Assembly (NCBI RefSeq): GCF_004000945.1
Contig: NZ_BIMF01000001.1
Span: 62,001-126,000 of the forward strand
Source of the DNA: Paenibacillus lautus NBRC 15380
GTDB lineage: Bacteria; Bacillota; Bacilli; Paenibacillales; Paenibacillaceae
DNA: 64,000 nt
Direction: 5' to 3'
Shown here: positions 33,029 to 41,143 of the stretch, one piece after another
Numbering within the stretch: the stretch's first letter is position 1
Layout of the letters: every line of letters starts with the position of its first letter
Program-made: the position numbers and the translations under genes
Notes under the pieces: model-generated
Seen by the model: the letters and a program-made list of their open reading frames with translations, nothing else
What the model was told of the DNA's origin: nothing
The model's database searches: none

Positions 33029-33904
33029 ATGACACCAATCTTGCATATTATTTCTGTCGAAAAGGAAAGTCTGCCCCGTCAGGAACGACGGCTCGCAGAG
33101 TTTATTTTGACAGCTCCATCCGAGATTGTGCATATGGGCATTAAAGATCTGGCAGAGCAGTGTGAGGTTAGCGCTGCCACCGTAACCCGTTTTTGTAAGA
33201 ACTTTCAGTGTAAGGGGTATCCTGATTTTAAGCTCAAGCTCGCTGCCGAGATTGCTCATGCCGAAATGGCTTCACGCACGGGAAATACGCGCTATCAGGA
33301 TATCGTTGCAGGCAACCCGCTTGCCGGCATCGTCGAGGCGATTGAATCCAATCATCTGACTTCGATACGGGATACGACAGAGCTGCTCGATCTGGGTCAG
33401 CTGGAGCGTGCCGTAGATGCCCTATGCCGCGCGAAGCGGATTGATCTGTACGGAGTGGCTACCTCTTCCATTGTGGCGCAGGATTTTTACCAGAAGCTGA
33501 TCCGGATCGGCAAAAACTGTACGGCTTTCGCAGATTCCCATATGCAGATCACATCCGCCTCCACACTGACTTCAAGCGACGTTGCCGTGGCTGTTTCATA
33601 CTCCGGCGAAACGCCGGAGACCATCGATGCGTTAACTTGTGCCAAAGACGCCGGCGCCTTCACGATTAGTATCACATCGTACCGAAGCAGTGCCATCTCT
33701 GCGCTGGCAGACATTACGCTGTATTCATCCTCGTTAGAGGAAGGAATGCGCCGGGGAGACATGGCTTCGCGTATCGCCCAGCTTCACATTATTGACATCC
33801 TGTTCATGGGTATGGCCAGTCGGGACTTCTCTACGTATGTTCCTCGTCTGGAGCAATCATATCTTAATGTTCAAAACTATCGCAAAAGCCGAGGAGGACA
33901 ATAA
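33029..33904 (+). CDS. MurR/RpiR-family transcriptional regulator
   Basis: 291-residue sugar-phosphate sensor. The N-terminal HTH_6 domain (1-77) has IKDLAEQCEVSAATVTRFCK. The SIS domain (about 120-255) has DLYGVATSSIVAQDFYQKL and AVSYSGETPETIDA for sugar-phosphate binding. It is the first gene of the operon with nagB and nagA, so it probably senses GlcNAc-6-P or GlcN-6-P, replacing the more usual NagR/GntR regulator. ATG at 33029 has GGAGG 6 nt upstream. Confidence 0.9.
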   Translation: MTPILHIISVEKESLPRQERRLAEFILTAPSEIVHMGIKDLAEQCEVSAATVTRFCKNFQCKGYPDFKLKLAAEIAHAEMASRTGNTRYQDIVAGNPLAGIVEAIESNHLTSIRDTTELLDLGQLERAVDALCRAKRIDLYGVATSSIVAQDFYQKLIRIGKNCTAFADSHMQITSASTLTSSDVAVAVSYSGETPETIDALTCAKDAGAFTISITSYRSSAISALADITLYSSSLEEGMRRGDMASRIAQLHIIDILFMGMASRDFSTYVPRLEQSYLNVQNYRKSRGGQ

Positions 33905-33907
33905 CCA

Positions 33908-34636
33908 ATGAATATTTACACATTCCGCGATGAAGAACAATTTGTGCAAACAGGCGCTAACCTGATCTCGAGCCTGCTTCACACCAATCCGCGCGCCAAG
34001 CTGGGACTGGCAACAGGAAGCACGCCGGTCGGGCTTTATGCCAAGCTGATTGAAATGAACCGTCAAGGACTGGTCAGCTTCGCCCAGACCACAACGTATA
34101 ATCTGGATGAATATGTAGGCCTTCCGGAGAACCATCCGGAGAGCTACCGCACCTTCATGAACGAGAAGTTCTTCCATCATGTGGACATCCAGATCGAACG
34201 GACCCATGTGCCGAACGGAAATGCTGCCAATCCGGAAGAAGAATGCCTGAACTACGATAAAATGCTGGAAGAATTCGGCCCTGTTGATCTCCAGCTTCTC
34301 GGACTTGGACATAACGGACATATCGGTTTCAATGAACCTGGTGAATCCTTAAGCGGCGGTACGCATGTGGTTGAGCTGCAAGAGAAAACACGTAACGCCA
34401 ATGCAAGATTCTTCCCTACCCTGGATGATGTGCCAACCCATGCGATTACGATGGGCGTTGCCACAATCCTGAAAGCACGTCAAATCCTTCTCCTCGTCCG
34501 CGGTGAGGATAAAGCGGAAATTGTTCATCGCGCATTGAAAGGACCTATTACCACAGCGTGTCCGGCATCGCTGCTTCAATGTCATCCGAACGTGGTGGTC
34601 CTTCTGGATCAAGGCGCAGGGAGACTGCTGGTATGA
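33908..34636 (+). CDS. nagB: Glucosamine-6-phosphate deaminase
   Basis: Cytoplasmic aldose-ketose isomerase/deaminase converting GlcN-6-P to Fru-6-P + NH3, the last step of GlcNAc use. 242 residues; signatures GLATGSTPVGLYAKLIEM (phosphate loop), TYNLDEYVGLPENHPESYR with catalytic Asp/Glu, and LGLGHNGHIGFNEPGE with the ring-opening His. SD GAGGAGG 9 nt before ATG. Its stop overlaps the nagA start (ATGA). Confidence 0.95.
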   Translation: MNIYTFRDEEQFVQTGANLISSLLHTNPRAKLGLATGSTPVGLYAKLIEMNRQGLVSFAQTTTYNLDEYVGLPENHPESYRTFMNEKFFHHVDIQIERTHVPNGNAANPEEECLNYDKMLEEFGPVDLQLLGLGHNGHIGFNEPGESLSGGTHVVELQEKTRNANARFFPTLDDVPTHAITMGVATILKARQILLLVRGEDKAEIVHRALKGPITTACPASLLQCHPNVVVLLDQGAGRLLV

Positions 34637-35820
34637 GCGGCGAACGAAAAGATTCTGTCCAATTGCTGTACGGTCAAGTCCTGACGCCAAACGGCATCTG
34701 CGAAGACGGCGTGCTGGCAATTCAAGGAGAGGGCATTTCATACGCCGGTGATGCCTCCGGACTCCCTGCCGATCTGAAGCAGGCGGCAACGGAAGTGATC
34801 CATCAACCGGATGGCTACATTATTCCCGGTTTTATCGATATCCACGTACACGGGGGTAACGGTGAAGATTTCATGGATGCCACCAAGGATGTCCTGGATA
34901 AAATCACGTCGTTCCACAGCTCCCAGGGCACCACGGCCATGCTTGCTACCACGATGACGGCCCCTAAGGCAGCCATCGACCATGTGCTGCAAGAAGTTAA
35001 CGACTACCGCAACCAAAACATGCCTTACACGAGACTGGTAGGCGTACATTTGGAAGGCCCTTTTATCAGTCCGAAATGGCCTGGCGCACAAAATCCGGAG
35101 CATATCGTCCACGCTAATATTGAATGGCTGGAAGAGTGGGTATCCACTTACCCTAACCTGGTTCGCCAGGTGACACTTGCACCGGAGCGCGAGGGAGCGC
35201 TAGAAGCCATCGCTTGGCTGAACAATCACGGGATCGTGGCTGCTCTGGGGCATACGGATGCCACGTATGAGGAAGTCGAGGCTGCCGTGGAAGCAGGTCT
35301 TAGCCATGGCGTGCATACGTTCAATGCGATGACAGGATTGCATCACCGCAAGCCTGGCGTGGTCGGCGCGATGCTGAGTGATGATCGCTTAAGCTGCGAG
35401 ATAATCGCTGACGGTATTCATGTTCACCCCGCAGCCATTCGGATTCTTGCCCGCATGAAACAAGACGGAAATCTGATTCTGATTACCGATGCGATGTCCG
35501 CTACCGGTATGGCAGACGGCGAATATACGCTGGGTGACCTTCCGGTCGTTGTCGAGAATGGCATCGCCACACTCAAGAGCAATAGAGACAGTTTGGCTGG
35601 CAGTACGCTGACGATGATTAAAGGCTTTCAGCTGTTGGTCCGAGAGGTTGGATTAAGCATTGAGCAGGCTTCCCGCGTCGGAAGCATAAATCCCGCTACA
35701 AAAATCGGCATCGCTGATCTTACAGGCTCTCTTGAAGCCGGCAAGCTTGCTGACGTTCTGTTGCTTTCAAGTGATCTAGAGCTTCAAGGGGTTTGGATTC
35801 AAGGACAACGCAAACATTAA
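34633..35820 (+). CDS. nagA: N-acetylglucosamine-6-phosphate deacetylase
   Basis: Amidohydrolase-fold metalloenzyme producing GlcN-6-P + acetate from GlcNAc-6-P. Metal and catalytic residues appear in FIDIHVHGGNGEDFMD, HLEGPFISP, ALGHTDATYEE, GVHTFNAMTGLHHR and the catalytic Asp of LITDAMSATGM. 395 residues. ATG at 34633 overlaps the nagB stop and has GGGAG upstream. It completes a compact regulator-nagB-nagA operon ending at a strong terminator. In sporulators this also feeds on peptidoglycan-derived GlcNAc. Confidence 0.95.
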   Translation: MSGERKDSVQLLYGQVLTPNGICEDGVLAIQGEGISYAGDASGLPADLKQAATEVIHQPDGYIIPGFIDIHVHGGNGEDFMDATKDVLDKITSFHSSQGTTAMLATTMTAPKAAIDHVLQEVNDYRNQNMPYTRLVGVHLEGPFISPKWPGAQNPEHIVHANIEWLEEWVSTYPNLVRQVTLAPEREGALEAIAWLNNHGIVAALGHTDATYEEVEAAVEAGLSHGVHTFNAMTGLHHRKPGVVGAMLSDDRLSCEIIADGIHVHPAAIRILARMKQDGNLILITDAMSATGMADGEYTLGDLPVVVENGIATLKSNRDSLAGSTLTMIKGFQLLVREVGLSIEQASRVGSINPATKIGIADLTGSLEAGKLADVLLLSSDLELQGVWIQGQRKH

Positions 35821-35854
35821 TTTGATTGATTATTGTTTATATGGCAAACAAAGC

Positions 35855-35907
35855 AAAGGAGCTGCCTTTTTAGGGATGATTTCATTCCTAAAGGGCAGCT
35901 CCTTTTG
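35855..35907 (+). terminator. Terminator of the nag operon
   Basis: AAAGGAGCTGCC / GGGCAGCTCCTTTT stem with an inner TAGG/CCTA pairing and T tract. Confidence 0.85.
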
Positions 35908-35919
35908 GTATAGAGGTTT

Positions 35920-36981
35920 TTACCGGCTGTTCCGATTACCGCCAAACCAACCGTCATCCGTATCATTCTTCATCAGGTTGCCCCGGGTATCGTTCATGCC
36001 GTCACGACCACCAAGGTTCAGCGGAAATACACGGTTAATCCATGTACCGAAATCGCGCGAAAGCGTACCAACCGTGTTCGCTGCATTCCCGTCCGTTCCA
36101 AATCGATTAGCATGCTGATAAAAACCCTCATCCGTGGAAACATATACTTGACTGATATGTGGAGCGGTCTTTCGAATTTTGCTCGTAATCTCCTGACGTA
36201 CATGTTGAGGTACCTCTTCACGATTGTTACTCATCATGCCCATGTTATTATTGTTAGTTCCATAAGGAACGCCGTTGATGCCTGTTCCCATATAAGTGTT
36301 ATTTGTCGTACCATTGGTTCCGTTAAGGTTATTGGTACCTGTGCCGTTAGTACCCATGAGTCCATTGGTGCGTGTTCCGTTCAACGTATTATAATTGCTG
36401 CCGCCAAATCCGCCATTGGTTGTCGTTCCGTTTACACCGAAGCCGCGGGTATCGGCATTACGGCCCAGGCCTGTTCCAAGACCCGTTGTATTGTCCACTG
36501 CACGTCTTGTATCATTTGCCATTCCTCGCAGAAGACCCACGCTGCCTGTACCTGAAGTGCCAAAGGTACGGTTTCTAACATTCGTTCTGTTCGTGCCCGT
36601 CATCGTTCCGTCAGTGGCACGATTTGCTCGAGTGCTCATACCTGTCACATGACCGTTGATGTTGTTGGTGTTCATCCCATCCCTGGACAGCGATACATAC
36701 GCATTGCGGTTCGTCACGAATACATGGGCTGTGCCTAAACCACTGATATCCGAAACTTTTCTCGACAGCGTTTTGCTGTATTTCAGGTTTGTCAGGTCAT
36801 GCTGCTGCGTACTGCGGACATTCTGATTGTTACGTACGGAATTCACACCGATACGGCCACTGTCCACATTGTTCGTACGTGTCGTGTTGCCGTCATTGGC
36901 GTTACCGCATCCTGCTACTGCAGCCATACTGAGCAGCAATGCCGTGGAGACGGTCAGGTTGAGGGCCTTGGATTTAATCAT
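35920..36981 (-). CDS. YhcN/YlaJ-family sporulation lipoprotein with Asn/Gly/Thr-rich insert
   Basis: 353-residue lipoprotein (lipobox VAGC, Cys at about 25). YhcN/YlaJ core segments bracket a long low-complexity insert: the N-terminal part has SRKVSDISGLGTAHVFVTNR with AYVSL, and the C-terminal part has VPQHVRQEITSKIRKT, PHISQVYVSTDEGF. Residues ~115-250 are mostly Asn, Gly, Thr repeats such as GTRTNGLMGTNGTGTNNLNG. In B. subtilis YhcN is a spore-membrane lipoprotein made in the forespore. The insert about doubles the usual length and probably is a flexible surface-exposed linker. Next to the spore-surface cluster, facing the same way. Confidence 0.85.
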   Translation of the reverse strand: MIKSKALNLTVSTALLLSMAAVAGCGNANDGNTTRTNNVDSGRIGVNSVRNNQNVRSTQQHDLTNLKYSKTLSRKVSDISGLGTAHVFVTNRNAYVSLSRDGMNTNNINGHVTGMSTRANRATDGTMTGTNRTNVRNRTFGTSGTGSVGLLRGMANDTRRAVDNTTGLGTGLGRNADTRGFGVNGTTTNGGFGGSNYNTLNGTRTNGLMGTNGTGTNNLNGTNGTTNNTYMGTGINGVPYGTNNNNMGMMSNNREEVPQHVRQEITSKIRKTAPHISQVYVSTDEGFYQHANRFGTDGNAANTVGTLSRDFGTWINRVFPLNLGGRDGMNDTRGNLMKNDTDDGWFGGNRNSR

Positions 36982-37104
36982 GATTCATCCTCCATCTCTA
37001 TAATGAGTGTATTAACATCGTATAGGATGACCTTGTGGCAGAGGTGGTATGCTGAAAGGTTTTAACATGGAAGATTACTGATGATCAAACCTAATTTTAT
37101 GGAC

Positions 37105-37146
37105 AAAAAAACACCGATTGGATCATGGCATCCATCGGCGTTTTAA
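37105..37146 (-). terminator. Terminator at the end of the glycan cluster
   Basis: Imperfect stem AAAACGCCGATGGAT.. / ..ATCCAATCGGTGTTTT on the minus strand, followed by TTTT, just beyond the last sugar-nucleotide gene. Confidence 0.75.
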
Positions 37147-37167
37147 TTCATTTTCTTATGAAGAGGA

Positions 37168-38115
37168 TCACTGTACTTGTATTCTGGCATCATCCATAAT
37201 ATCGGCAAGCGATCGCTCCAAAAGGTATTGCGGACACCATCCCAGCGCTTTGAGAAGCTCGGCGCCTTGCTTCCCTCCGGTTCCCTTATTTAATGAATCC
37301 AATGAAAGTGAGGCGGATTCAGGGCCCCAATCCATGGGCACCGCCGTCTGGGTCTCCTTAAGCAAGCGCTCAGCCAGCTCTCCAAGCGTATGCTCTTCCC
37401 CCGATCCAATCGGATACGTCATGCCGGAAGAGCCGCTCTTCAGAAGTACGCCGTATGCAGCTACCGCATCCCGAACGTCCAGAAAGTCCCTTGATTCAAA
37501 ACGGGAGCTGATACGGAACAGCGGTAGGGGCCTGCCCGCTTCACAACCGGCAATATACCGGGCAAGCAGCGTGCAGAACCCTGTCGATTCTCCAGGACCA
37601 ATCAAATTGGATGGCTCTGCCAGGACGATGTGCTGGTTGAACATGCTATGCCAGGCCGCTGCCGACCAACTGGCAAAGGTTTTGCTAAGGCTGTATGGGT
37701 GAGGAACGGCGACCGCGCCTTTTGCGGGATCCACGCTCAGTCTGGAACCAACCATCACCATCCGGCTGTCCGGACAGTGCTGCCGGACGGCCTCCAGCAG
37801 ATAGATGGTGCCCATGACGTTACTCTCCATATAAGAGGCAGGATGCTTCCATGACTCCGAAGCTGAATTTTTTCCGGCTAAATGCAAAATATAATCAGGA
37901 AGGCTTCTTTGGATCAGGTCATTCACCTGTTCACGATCCTCCAGGTGACACTCGGCGGATATGACACCTTGTATCGAATCCAGCGTTTTCTTATTCCTAC
38001 CGGCAGCAACGACCGTGCAGCCCTGCCGAACGAAATAAGCGCAAGCATGTAAGCCTGTAAAACCTGTGGCTCCTGTTATCAGCAGTTTTTTGTTTTTTAA
38101 TGTTTCTGCTGCCAT
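37168..38115 (-). CDS. NAD-dependent epimerase/dehydratase (extended SDR)
   Basis: 315-residue extended short-chain dehydrogenase. N-terminal Rossmann motif ITGATGFTGLHACAYF; active-site YSLSK (YxxxK) with upstream Ser in MVGSRLS. It is the fourth and last gene of the sugar-nucleotide part and overlaps the reductase upstream (19 bp; SD AAAGGAGATG). It could be a further 4-reductase or epimerase tailoring the 6-deoxyhexosamine, but the substrate cannot be read from sequence. Confidence 0.85.
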   Translation of the reverse strand: MAAETLKNKKLLITGATGFTGLHACAYFVRQGCTVVAAGRNKKTLDSIQGVISAECHLEDREQVNDLIQRSLPDYILHLAGKNSASESWKHPASYMESNVMGTIYLLEAVRQHCPDSRMVMVGSRLSVDPAKGAVAVPHPYSLSKTFASWSAAAWHSMFNQHIVLAEPSNLIGPGESTGFCTLLARYIAGCEAGRPLPLFRISSRFESRDFLDVRDAVAAYGVLLKSGSSGMTYPIGSGEEHTLGELAERLLKETQTAVPMDWGPESASLSLDSLNKGTGGKQGAELLKALGWCPQYLLERSLADIMDDARIQVQ

Positions 38116-38924
38116 TCGTACATCTCCTTTAACATTTGAACATAGCTCGGGAATGGATATGTTGCATCAAGTCGCGTGCTGCACAGCGTCCGATCCTGAA
38201 CAAAATCGTCGGTCGGGACCACAACCACATCGTGTTTCCCCCAAATGTCCTTAAACAACAACAGCAATTCATATTTGCTTACCGGATTCGGATGCCCTAG
38301 ATGGATGAGACCTCCCACGTCCTTGTTCATGAAGAATTCGATCGCTTTGGCAAGCTCCAGCGTCGTAACGCCGTTCCATTGTACGGCCCGGTAGCCGGAA
38401 ACCTCGCCCCGCTGCTTCATAAACCAGTTAAACAGGCCGATTCCGCTCTGCCGGATTTCAGGTCCGATGATCGAGGTTCGAATGGTCAAGTGATCCGGGT
38501 CTTGGACCTCGCCCAGCGCTTTGGTTACCGCATAGGAAGTTACACCATCGGGAAGATCATCTTCCCGATAGCCTCCCTTGGTTCCCAGAAACACGCAATC
38601 CGTGCTGATATGAATAAGTCTCGCTGAAATGCTACCTGCTAAATATCGCAGACGATGAGGCAAAAATCCATTGATATGATATGCGTTTATTTTGTCTTCT
38701 TCAGCTCGTTGATTTAAGACGCCTACGGCGTTGATGATGATATCAGGCCAAACCGCCTTAACCATATGCTCCACAGCACTCATATCGGTTACATCCAGCA
38801 CCAGGCCTTGTGAATCACTTCTGTCCCGGGTCGTATAAAAGACATGATGCTTGCCGGATAACTGAAAGTACTGTACAAGCACATGTCCCGCCATGCCATT
38901 TCCCCCGAGAATGAGCATCTTCAT
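38097..38924 (-). CDS. RmlD-like SDR sugar-nucleotide reductase
   Basis: 275-residue NAD(P)H-dependent reductase of the RmlD type. Starts KMLILGGNGMAGHVLVQYF; DIIINAVGVLNQRAE, then ISTDCVFLG and SYAVTK (YxxxK). In UDP-L-FucNAc/L-QuiNAc routes (FnlB/CapF/WbvR) such a protein reduces the 4-keto sugar formed by the preceding dehydratase/5-epimerase. Unlike CapF it has no C-terminal cupin domain. It is coupled by ATGA overlap to the dehydratase upstream. Confidence 0.85.
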   Translation of the reverse strand: MKMLILGGNGMAGHVLVQYFQLSGKHHVFYTTRDRSDSQGLVLDVTDMSAVEHMVKAVWPDIIINAVGVLNQRAEEDKINAYHINGFLPHRLRYLAGSISARLIHISTDCVFLGTKGGYREDDLPDGVTSYAVTKALGEVQDPDHLTIRTSIIGPEIRQSGIGLFNWFMKQRGEVSGYRAVQWNGVTTLELAKAIEFFMNKDVGGLIHLGHPNPVSKYELLLLFKDIWGKHDVVVVPTDDFVQDRTLCSTRLDATYPFPSYVQMLKEMYEWQQKH

Positions 38925-39907
38925 GGCAAGAATCCTCCGCGGCGCAGAATATCCCGTATTTCGTCCTTGGTCATCAATTGATGCTCCGAGCTGAAGCTGT
39001 TGAAAGACACTTTGGACAGGTGTTGATAACGCTCATTCAGACCAGGAATCTCGAGAGTCGGTAATATGACCAAATATTCATCATCGTAAACAACGGTAGT
39101 CAGGCTTTCAAAATCACTCATGAGGATTTCATGGATCTTCTCTCCCGGACGAATTCCGGTTTCAACCACGGTGACGTCGCTGCGACCTGAAGCTTCTATA
39201 AGCACTTCCGCCAAATCCACGATGCGGCAGGTCGGCATCGTCATAACAAAGATTTCACCGCCGATGCTTTCAATCGACGCTTTGAACAGCAAGGAGATCG
39301 CGTCCTTCAAGGTCAGGAAGAAACGGGTCATGTTGTGATCGGTAATACTGATCTGTCCCTTTTGCCGAATCTGATTCTTGAATACATGAACGACGCTCCC
39401 GTTCGTTCCGAGAACGTTGCCGCCCCGCACGCAGACGAATTTAGTGTGCGTACTCAACAGATTAGCATACACGATCAATTTTTCGCCAATCGCCTTGGTC
39501 ATGCCGTAGAAGTTGGATGGATTTGCAGCTTTATCCGTTGAAATATATATCACTTTTTTCACTTGATTTTCAATGGCCGCCTCAATGACATGCTGCGTGC
39601 CTACCACATTGGTTTTCAAAGCTTCATAGGGATGCTCTTCACATACAGGAACATGTTTTAGCGCCGCAAGATGAAATACGTAATCAACATCCTGGCAGGC
39701 TGCCGTAAGAGCTTCCTTGTCGCGGATGTCTCCAATTCGGAAAGTGAGTCGCGGATCTTCAAACTCACGGTCCATAGCCACCTGCGTGGCCTCGCTTCTG
39801 GAATAGACGATGACCTGCTTAGGATTTAGCGGCAGAAGCTGGCTGATCAGTTCATGTCCCCAAGAGCCTGTGCCGCCAGTCACCAAAATCCGTTGATTAG
39901 TGAACAT
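38921..39907 (-). CDS. UDP-GlcNAc 4,6-dehydratase/5-epimerase (CapE/FnlA-like)
   Basis: 328-residue short-form polysaccharide-biosynthesis SDR. Rossmann ILVTGGTGSWGHELISQL; FHLAALKHVPVCEEHPYEA typical of this group; active site YISTDKAANPSNFYGMTK (YxxxK). The CapE/WbjB/FnlA group converts UDP-GlcNAc to a 4-keto-6-deoxy-L-sugar, the first step to UDP-L-FucNAc or related L-hexosamines. PseB-type 5-inverting enzymes for pseudaminic acid are an alternative, but the companion genes favour the former. Starts at the end of the 2-epimerase gene (11-bp overlap). Confidence 0.85.
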   Translation of the reverse strand: MFTNQRILVTGGTGSWGHELISQLLPLNPKQVIVYSRSEATQVAMDREFEDPRLTFRIGDIRDKEALTAACQDVDYVFHLAALKHVPVCEEHPYEALKTNVVGTQHVIEAAIENQVKKVIYISTDKAANPSNFYGMTKAIGEKLIVYANLLSTHTKFVCVRGGNVLGTNGSVVHVFKNQIRQKGQISITDHNMTRFFLTLKDAISLLFKASIESIGGEIFVMTMPTCRIVDLAEVLIEASGRSDVTVVETGIRPGEKIHEILMSDFESLTTVVYDDEYLVILPTLEIPGLNERYQHLSKVSFNSFSSEHQLMTKDEIRDILRRGGFLP

Positions 39908-40991
39908 TCACTTTCCCTCCAAGCACATATTTTACGACGGTACGCGACACATTGTCCGCTAAATAGCCTTCCGGGCACTTCCAGTCGCGACTCAATTGAG
40001 TCATCAATTGGACCGCTCCATGGATCCGGTCCGCACTCAGGCCGGAAACGATGTTGCTTCCGCAATCCACAGTCTCCGGTCGCTCCGTCGTCCGCCGAAC
40101 CGTCACTGTGGGTACGTGCATGATGCAGCATTCCTCTTGTACCGTGCCGCTGTCGGTGATGGCACAAAGAGCGTCCTTCTCGAGCCTCACAAAATCAAAA
40201 AAGCCAAAAGGCTCGTGGAATTCAATGAGCGGATGAAGACCGACCTCCTTCGCCCCTTCAAGGCGCGAAGCCGTCCGGGGATGCAGGCTGCATATGAGCC
40301 GGTGTCCGAACGTTTCCGCAACCGCGTTTAATCCATTTAAGATTTCCTTCAAATTCTCAGGTCGGTCCACATTCTCGGAGCGGTGTACCGTAACCAGAAA
40401 ATATTGCTGGGGCGACAGCGACAGCTGCTCCATGATCCGGCTTTCATTGACCTGAGCTTCATAATGCTTCATTACTTCATAGATCGGGTTCCCTGTCAGG
40501 ACGATGCGTTGACTCGGTACGCCCTCGCGAAGCAGATGATTCTTACTATAGTTCGTATAAGGCATATTGATGGAGGATACCGCATCAATGACTTTGCGGT
40601 TCTTCTCTTCAGGCACATCAAGATCAAAGCAGCGGTTCCCCGCTTCCATATGGACCACGGGGTATCCCAGACGCTCAGCCAGCACGGCGCAAAGCGCACT
40701 GTTTGTATCGCCCAGCAGCAGTACGGTATCGGGCTGCTCCTGCTCCAATATTTCTTCCATGCGGCTGAACATCACGGACAGCTGGCCTCCGAGCGTCGCC
40801 TGGCGGTCCTGAAGGACATAATCCGGACTGCGGAGTCCCATTTCCGAGAAGAACACCCCGCTCAAAGTATTCGTGAAATTTTGCCCCGTGTGCACGAGAA
40901 CATGCCGCGTTGCATACTGGTCTAGAAGAGGAATGATCAAGCTTAATCGGATAATTTCGGGCCTCGTACCCAAGATTGTCATGACTTTCAT
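39897..40991 (-). CDS. wecB: Non-hydrolysing UDP-N-acetylhexosamine 2-epimerase (CapG/FnlC-like)
   Basis: 364-residue GT-B-fold epimerase. GTRPEIIRLSLIIPLLD at the N-terminus; HTGQNFTNTLSGVFFSEM; VHMEAGNRCFDLDVPEEKNR, a variant that marks the CapG/WbjD/FnlC subgroup rather than classic WecB; VTVHRSENVD and DSGTVQEECC. In that subgroup it gives the final C-2 epimerisation to UDP-L-FucNAc or UDP-L-QuiNAc. It is the first gene of the four-gene sugar-nucleotide unit, with SD GGGAGA. The mRNA may start further up with the glycosyltransferases. Confidence 0.88.
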   Translation of the reverse strand: MKVMTILGTRPEIIRLSLIIPLLDQYATRHVLVHTGQNFTNTLSGVFFSEMGLRSPDYVLQDRQATLGGQLSVMFSRMEEILEQEQPDTVLLLGDTNSALCAVLAERLGYPVVHMEAGNRCFDLDVPEEKNRKVIDAVSSINMPYTNYSKNHLLREGVPSQRIVLTGNPIYEVMKHYEAQVNESRIMEQLSLSPQQYFLVTVHRSENVDRPENLKEILNGLNAVAETFGHRLICSLHPRTASRLEGAKEVGLHPLIEFHEPFGFFDFVRLEKDALCAITDSGTVQEECCIMHVPTVTVRRTTERPETVDCGSNIVSGLSADRIHGAVQLMTQLSRDWKCPEGYLADNVSRTVVKYVLGGKVNVH

Positions 40992-41143
40992 ATCGGATTC
41001 TCCCTTGCCAAGTTAATCACAGATCCGAAGGCGATCTTTCCGCAGCACGACCATTCTTCCCGTATTCGTGGAGATGGCAGAGGGGAGGAGCATCTGCTTT
41101 CAAATGTGTTAAGCGCCTGATCCAGCTCTGCCATTCCCTCGTC

